From Bacteroidales bacterium (GTDB lineage: Bacteria; Bacteroidota; Bacteroidia; Bacteroidales; UBA932), in the NCBI GenBank assembly GCA_016285455.1, contig JAEEQS010000002.1, positions 1 through 64,000 of the forward strand: a DNA stretch of 64,000 nucleotides. The letters are read 5' to 3'. The position numbers and the translations under genes are program-made. The notes beneath the pieces are model-generated. The model saw nothing but the letters and a program-made list of their open reading frames with translations. It was not told the origin of the DNA and made no database searches. How positions within the stretch are numbered: position 1 is the first letter of the stretch; the number at the start of each line of letters is the position of its first letter. Below are positions 59,987 through 64,000 of this stretch, one piece after another.

Positions 59987-61093
59987 ATGGAGTATCTGTC
60001 GCCATTCGAATATAATGATATCGTAACCGGCCAGCGGTTTGTAGGCAGGGAGAAGGAGGTTTCCAGGCTCCAGAAGCTGATTTCCTCCCGCAAGAACGCC
60101 TTGCTCTACGGCCCGCCAAAGATCGGCAAGAGATCCATCGTGCATAATGCCCTCAAGGGAATGGACCTTGAAAAAGAAGGAATTGCGGTCTGCAAGTTCG
60201 ACCTTTTCAACATCCGCCACATAGACAAATTGCTAAGGCGCCTGGCGCGCAGCGTCTCTCGTACCCTTTTTAACGAGGAAGAGCAGCAGAAGGCTTATTC
60301 CACCCTGCTGAAGAATATCCCGCTGGATCCAGCTTCTAAAGACGTCCTGACAGACAGGCAGATAAAGACTCTTCTGAAGTTTCCTCAATCGGCCGCCAGG
60401 CTGAAAGGAGTTCACCTGGTGGTCTATTTCCAGCAATTCCAGGATATCCTGCTGTTCGACAAGCCCATGAAGGTTCTCAATATGCTTGAAGGAGCTTTCG
60501 CTGAGGCAAAGGATGTGTCTTTCATAATTACCGGAGACAAGCGTAACGCTATGTATTCCATATTTGAAGAGATGCATTTCTTCCGCAATCTGGTAACCGA
60601 AATCCCTATAAAGCCAGTCAACAGGAAGGTGTTCGCCGATTTCATCTGCAAGTGCTTTGCAGACAATGGGAAAGTATGCTCGCAGAAAGACGCGCTTCTG
60701 ATGTTTGACACGCTGGAAGGAGACCCGTGGTACACACAGCATCTGGCCGAGATTTGCTATCTGCTTACAGACAAGGAGCTTACGCCGGAGATTTACCAGC
60801 GTAGCCTGAGATATCTGCTGAGCATGTACGACTACGAACTCCACAACACAATCTATGGATTGAGCACTCACCAGCTTCAGCTCATAAGGGCTATACTGGA
60901 CGGGGAGAGGCGTTTTTCCAAGACAGAAGTGCTTGAAAAATATGGGCTTAACTCTTCCGCCAACGTGAACAGGCTGAAGGAAGCCCTGATGAAGAAGGAA
61001 GTGGTGACTTTTGTCTCTAAGAACACTATTGAGTTCAACGATTCTCTGCTGAAGCTTTGGTTTAAGAATTATTTCTTCAACGACAACAACTGA
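59987..61093 (+). CDS. P-loop ATPase-like protein with degenerate motifs
   Basis: 368 residues in the layout of archaeal-type/STAND-like ATPases: N-terminal FVGREKEVSRLQKLI, then P-loop-like YGPPKIGKRS, a VHLVVYFQQFQDI strand, and a C-terminal winged-helix-like part (EVLEKYGLNSSANVNRLKEAL). The P-loop has Arg where Ser/Thr binds Mg-ATP, and the Walker B strand has no Asp/Glu, so it may be catalytically inactive. It is 2 bp upstream of the sirtuin gene, hence co-expressed. Confidence 0.7.
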   Translation: MEYLSPFEYNDIVTGQRFVGREKEVSRLQKLISSRKNALLYGPPKIGKRSIVHNALKGMDLEKEGIAVCKFDLFNIRHIDKLLRRLARSVSRTLFNEEEQQKAYSTLLKNIPLDPASKDVLTDRQIKTLLKFPQSAARLKGVHLVVYFQQFQDILLFDKPMKVLNMLEGAFAEAKDVSFIITGDKRNAMYSIFEEMHFFRNLVTEIPIKPVNRKVFADFICKCFADNGKVCSQKDALLMFDTLEGDPWYTQHLAEICYLLTDKELTPEIYQRSLRYLLSMYDYELHNTIYGLSTHQLQLIRAILDGERRFSKTEVLEKYGLNSSANVNRLKEALMKKEVVTFVSKNTIEFNDSLLKLWFKNYFFNDNN

Positions 61094-61095
61094 TT

Positions 61096-61788
61096 ATGAA
61101 AAAGATAGCGGTACTTACTGGAGCTGGAATAAGCGCTGAAAGCGGAATAAGCACTTTCAGAGATAGCAACGGACTATGGGAGAACTACCCTGTAGAGCAG
61201 GTTGCAACCTCGGACAGCTGGTATGTCTATGGGCGCAAGGCTCTTATGCTTGATTTCTATAATCAGAGAAGGAGAAGTTTGAAAGGCTGCGAGCCCAACC
61301 TTGCCCATAAAATTGTCGCAGAGCTGGAAAAGGATTTTGAAGTTACCGTAGCCACCCAGAATATAGACGACCTCCACGAAAGGGCTGGTTCATCAAATAT
61401 AATCCACCTTCACGGAGAGCTGACCAAGGCAAGAGGCGAATTTGATGACTATTACAGTGCCTACCCTATTGGCTATGACGATATTGAAATCGGTGACCTT
61501 ACACCAAAAGGGCAGCAGGTCCGCCCTCACATAGTCTGGTTCGGAGAGGCCGTGCCTGAACTAGAAAAGGCCGAAAAGGCCGTGCGGCAGGCAGACATTA
61601 TGATAGTAATAGGCACAAGTCTTGCAGTTTATCCTGCTGCGGGGCTGATTTACTATACCAGGCCAGGCACAGAGATTTACCTGATAGACCCAAAGGACGT
61701 CTCCTCTAGCGTGGGATTCACCCACATAAAGGAGAAGGCCACTGTGGGCATGCAGAAAATGAAAGAGATACTAATGGCAAAGAAATAA
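61096..61788 (+). CDS. cobB: Sirtuin-type NAD-dependent protein deacylase
   Basis: 230 residues. NAD-binding motifs GAGISAESGISTFRD and TQNIDDLHERAGS, catalytic H in IHLHGEL, and VIGTSLAVYPAAGL. It lacks the zinc cysteines of classical sirtuins; the zinc region is replaced by an acidic Tyr-rich segment, as seen in some bacterial class U-type enzymes. Removes acyl groups from lysines, using NAD. The symbol follows the usual bacterial name. Confidence 0.88.
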   Translation: MKKIAVLTGAGISAESGISTFRDSNGLWENYPVEQVATSDSWYVYGRKALMLDFYNQRRRSLKGCEPNLAHKIVAELEKDFEVTVATQNIDDLHERAGSSNIIHLHGELTKARGEFDDYYSAYPIGYDDIEIGDLTPKGQQVRPHIVWFGEAVPELEKAEKAVRQADIMIVIGTSLAVYPAAGLIYYTRPGTEIYLIDPKDVSSSVGFTHIKEKATVGMQKMKEILMAKK

Positions 61789-61815
61789 CAAAATAATTAT
61801 ACAACACACACACTT

Positions 61816-64000
61816 ATGAGACTTAAAGCATTACTTCTGACGATCATCTCTGGCGCCTTGCTGGCTGCCGGATGTGCACAGGAAGACCATCAGGACATGC
61901 CGTTCATAGATTTGGATGGCCTGTCTCAGGATGCGGTTCTGGTTTTTGAGGCCGGAGCGTCTTCTAAGACTTTTACTCTTTCTGCCAACAGGCTTTGGCA
62001 CATAGACTACGACCAGGAGTGGATTAACGTATTTCCTTCATACGGTCTGGCCACTACAGAGCCGCAGGAAATCACTGTTACCGTACTGAACAACGACTCC
62101 TTTGACAGGACTGCCCAGTTCAAGGTTTCCATCGACTATGACTACAGGACCATAACCGTCAAGCAGAAAGGAGAATGGGGAGATCCTGAAGACCTGATTA
62201 TCTACAAGAACAACTTTGACAAGGAAGCCGCAACCCAGACTTACGGCACCGGCAACAGCTGGCCTTACACAGACCAGAGCGATTGCTGGAAGAACGAAGA
62301 AGGTTCTGGTATTGAGAACATTGCCTACACCACTAATGGCCTTAGTATCAGGAACAACAGCAACTCCAACGGAAACTATTCAGACTACTCTGGTTCCGGA
62401 GTCAACAATATGTTCTTTGGTTCCAAGGGAGCTTTCAAGATTGCCAACATAGACATTACCGGCAAGGGAGTAAACTATTCGCTGAGCTTTGGTTCTGAAA
62501 AATATATGGCTCAGGGATCATCTGTATTCAATCCTGCAGAGTTCCACGTATGGGTAGGTTCTGACCCAGACCATATGGTTGAGGTTGAATACGCTTTCCC
62601 TAACGGATTTAAAGACGGAAGATGGGATCTGGCCTCAACAGTGTTCACGATTCCGGAAGGAACCACAACCCTCTGCGTATATTATAAGGTAGACGTAGCC
62701 AGCGCATATCGTCTCGATGACGTTAACCTGAGCGTCTCCACCACCGCTGGAACTCCTCTCGACTTTGAGAACGGAGTAAATCCAGACGGAGGCTCAGTGG
62801 GCGGAACCGTGGTTTACTTCAACAACTTTGATAAGGAAAAGGCTACTCAGACCTACGGAAGCGGAACTAGCTGGCCATTTACAGACCAGAGCGACTGCTG
62901 GATCAATCACGAGGGAGAAGGCGCTGCCAACGTAACATATTACAACAAAGGAATAACTGTAAGAGCTAACAGCGCATCTGACGGTTCTTATTCAGACTAT
63001 GCCGGTTCTGGAGTCAACAACCTGTTCTTCGGAAGCGACGGAATGTTCAAGATAAAGGATATTGCAACCATTGCTGAACAGGCAAATTACAAGATTACCT
63101 TCGGAAGCGAAAAGTATGTCAACCAGGGAGACAGCAACTTCAACCCTCAGGAATTCCACGTTTACGTTGGAAAAGACACTATCAAGTGGGTTGAACTTAC
63201 ATATACATTCCCTAACGGCCTGAAGAGCGGCAGATGGGACGAGGCTTCAACCACCATCACCGTACCTCAGGGAACAGACAAACTGTTCTTCCGCATACAG
63301 GCAGACGTAGCCAGCGCTTACCGTCTGGATGACTTCAAGGTAGTGGTATCAGAAGAAGCTGGAACAAGCATAGACTTCGAGCGCGGCGTTGTCCTGGATG
63401 ACGACCCTACTCCTCCAGGTCCTACCACAGAATACAAGTACAAGAAAGTTCAAAGGGTAACCAGCGGAAAGGCTTATCTGATAGTAACTACAGACGGAAC
63501 CGTTGCCGCAGGCCCTGTTCCATCTAACAAGACATACGGATATCTGCCTAAGGTTGCAGTAACCGCCTCAAACGATGAAATTACCTTGAGTTCTGATGAG
63601 AACGAGTTCACATTCACGGAGGTTCAGCTTCCTGGAAGCACTTCAGACAATCCTGTATATACTATCAAGCAGAAAGACGGAAGATACCTCTATATGAAGG
63701 GTACTTACACCAGCTGCAATGTGGACGCCAACCCTACTGAAGGCCAGTACTGGACTGTTAAGGCTGATGCAACAGCTTCTGGATTGCTGATTGCAAACTA
63801 CTCCAACAACAAGTGGATGCAGTACAGCACAACTCACTCATCTTGGGGAGTTTATGACTCTGCTCAGGACGGAGCCCTAAGGCCTGAGCTTTACGAAAGG
63901 GTAGACGGCGGCACAACTCCGAGCGGTGACGATGACCCTACAGGCGGAGACGATAATCCTGGAGGTGACGACTCTGGCAATTCCTACAGCTGGACCATTG
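61816..64000 (+). CDS. Surface lipoprotein with BACON domain and two repeated domains, 3' end missing
   Basis: Open from ATG 61816 to the window edge, at least 728 residues. Lipobox LLAAGCAQ puts the lipidated Cys at about residue 20. A BACON-like domain follows (LWHIDYDQEWINVFPS ... RTITVKQKG). Then come two similar domains of about 185 residues, each starting NNFDKE.ATQTYG and SDCW and containing the FGS[ED]KY and FHV segments, and finally a beta-trefoil-like or jelly-roll region (YLYMKGTYTSCNVD) and an Asp/Gly-rich linker. Likely a surface glycan-binding or protease-type protein; the catalytic part, if any, is beyond the window. Confidence 0.7.
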   Translation, partial: MRLKALLLTIISGALLAAGCAQEDHQDMPFIDLDGLSQDAVLVFEAGASSKTFTLSANRLWHIDYDQEWINVFPSYGLATTEPQEITVTVLNNDSFDRTAQFKVSIDYDYRTITVKQKGEWGDPEDLIIYKNNFDKEAATQTYGTGNSWPYTDQSDCWKNEEGSGIENIAYTTNGLSIRNNSNSNGNYSDYSGSGVNNMFFGSKGAFKIANIDITGKGVNYSLSFGSEKYMAQGSSVFNPAEFHVWVGSDPDHMVEVEYAFPNGFKDGRWDLASTVFTIPEGTTTLCVYYKVDVASAYRLDDVNLSVSTTAGTPLDFENGVNPDGGSVGGTVVYFNNFDKEKATQTYGSGTSWPFTDQSDCWINHEGEGAANVTYYNKGITVRANSASDGSYSDYAGSGVNNLFFGSDGMFKIKDIATIAEQANYKITFGSEKYVNQGDSNFNPQEFHVYVGKDTIKWVELTYTFPNGLKSGRWDEASTTITVPQGTDKLFFRIQADVASAYRLDDFKVVVSEEAGTSIDFERGVVLDDDPTPPGPTTEYKYKKVQRVTSGKAYLIVTTDGTVAAGPVPSNKTYGYLPKVAVTASNDEITLSSDENEFTFTEVQLPGSTSDNPVYTIKQKDGRYLYMKGTYTSCNVDANPTEGQYWTVKADATASGLLIANYSNNKWMQYSTTHSSWGVYDSAQDGALRPELYERVDGGTTPSGDDDPTGGDDNPGGDDSGNSYSWTI

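Overview
The window is a Bacteroidales chromosome segment. The evidence is the housekeeping gene set (trpS, polA, rsmG, rpmH, serS, ruvC, rplU-rpmA), the Bacteroidetes-type promoters (TTTG, 18-20 bp, TAnnTTTG), the large CarboxypepD_reg-like outer-membrane barrels and the BACON-type lipoprotein. I cannot name a genus from sequence alone.

Layout: (1) 1-7008, host genes on the plus strand: end of a YeiH-like membrane protein, trpS, a TlpA-like thioredoxin, queD, polA, an ECF sigma factor and rsmG. (2) 7005-11479, minus strand: a Type III restriction-modification pair (res, mod) with a long structured leader. (3) 11884-12351 and about 48294-49243: the two halves of one AlbA_2 (Schlafen-type)/ATPase regulator gene, split by (4) a Mu-like transposable prophage of about 36 kb (about 12351-48288). 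(5) 49338-64000, host genes again: rpmH, a PASTA protein, an RluD-type pseudouridine synthase, two tandem outer-membrane barrel paralogues, ruvC, serS, rpmA, rplU, a P-loop-like protein, a sirtuin and a partial lipoprotein.

The prophage has a leftward S24 repressor facing the early genes across an operator. The rightward early block holds a MuA-type DDE transposase, a MuB ATPase, a second RecA/DnaB-like ATPase, DUF3164, small proteins, a virion morphogenesis protein and a C5 cytosine methyltransferase. An AT-rich cargo follows. The leftward packaging/head block holds MuF, portal, DUF1320 and both terminase subunits. The rightward block holds protease/scaffold, capsid, lysis and tail genes.

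Five things stand out. First, the cargo looks like a toxin-antitoxin-chaperone module: a small candidate antitoxin, a SecB-like chaperone and an ADP-ribosyltransferase-like toxin, resembling CmdTAC. Second, the portal gene ends in a U UUU UUC heptamer, a 5-nt spacer and a perfect 8-bp hairpin that would shift ribosomes by -1 into MuF, which has no normal start codon of its own. Third, MuF carries a C-terminal nuclease-like toxin domain, and a displaced remnant of a similar domain lies just downstream. Fourth, the major capsid protein ends in a BACON-like domain. Fifth, a strong promoter drives a compact putative small RNA between toxin and MuF. A classical -1 frameshift in the tail chaperone genes and an antisense membrane-protein gene at the start of the tape measure gene were also found.
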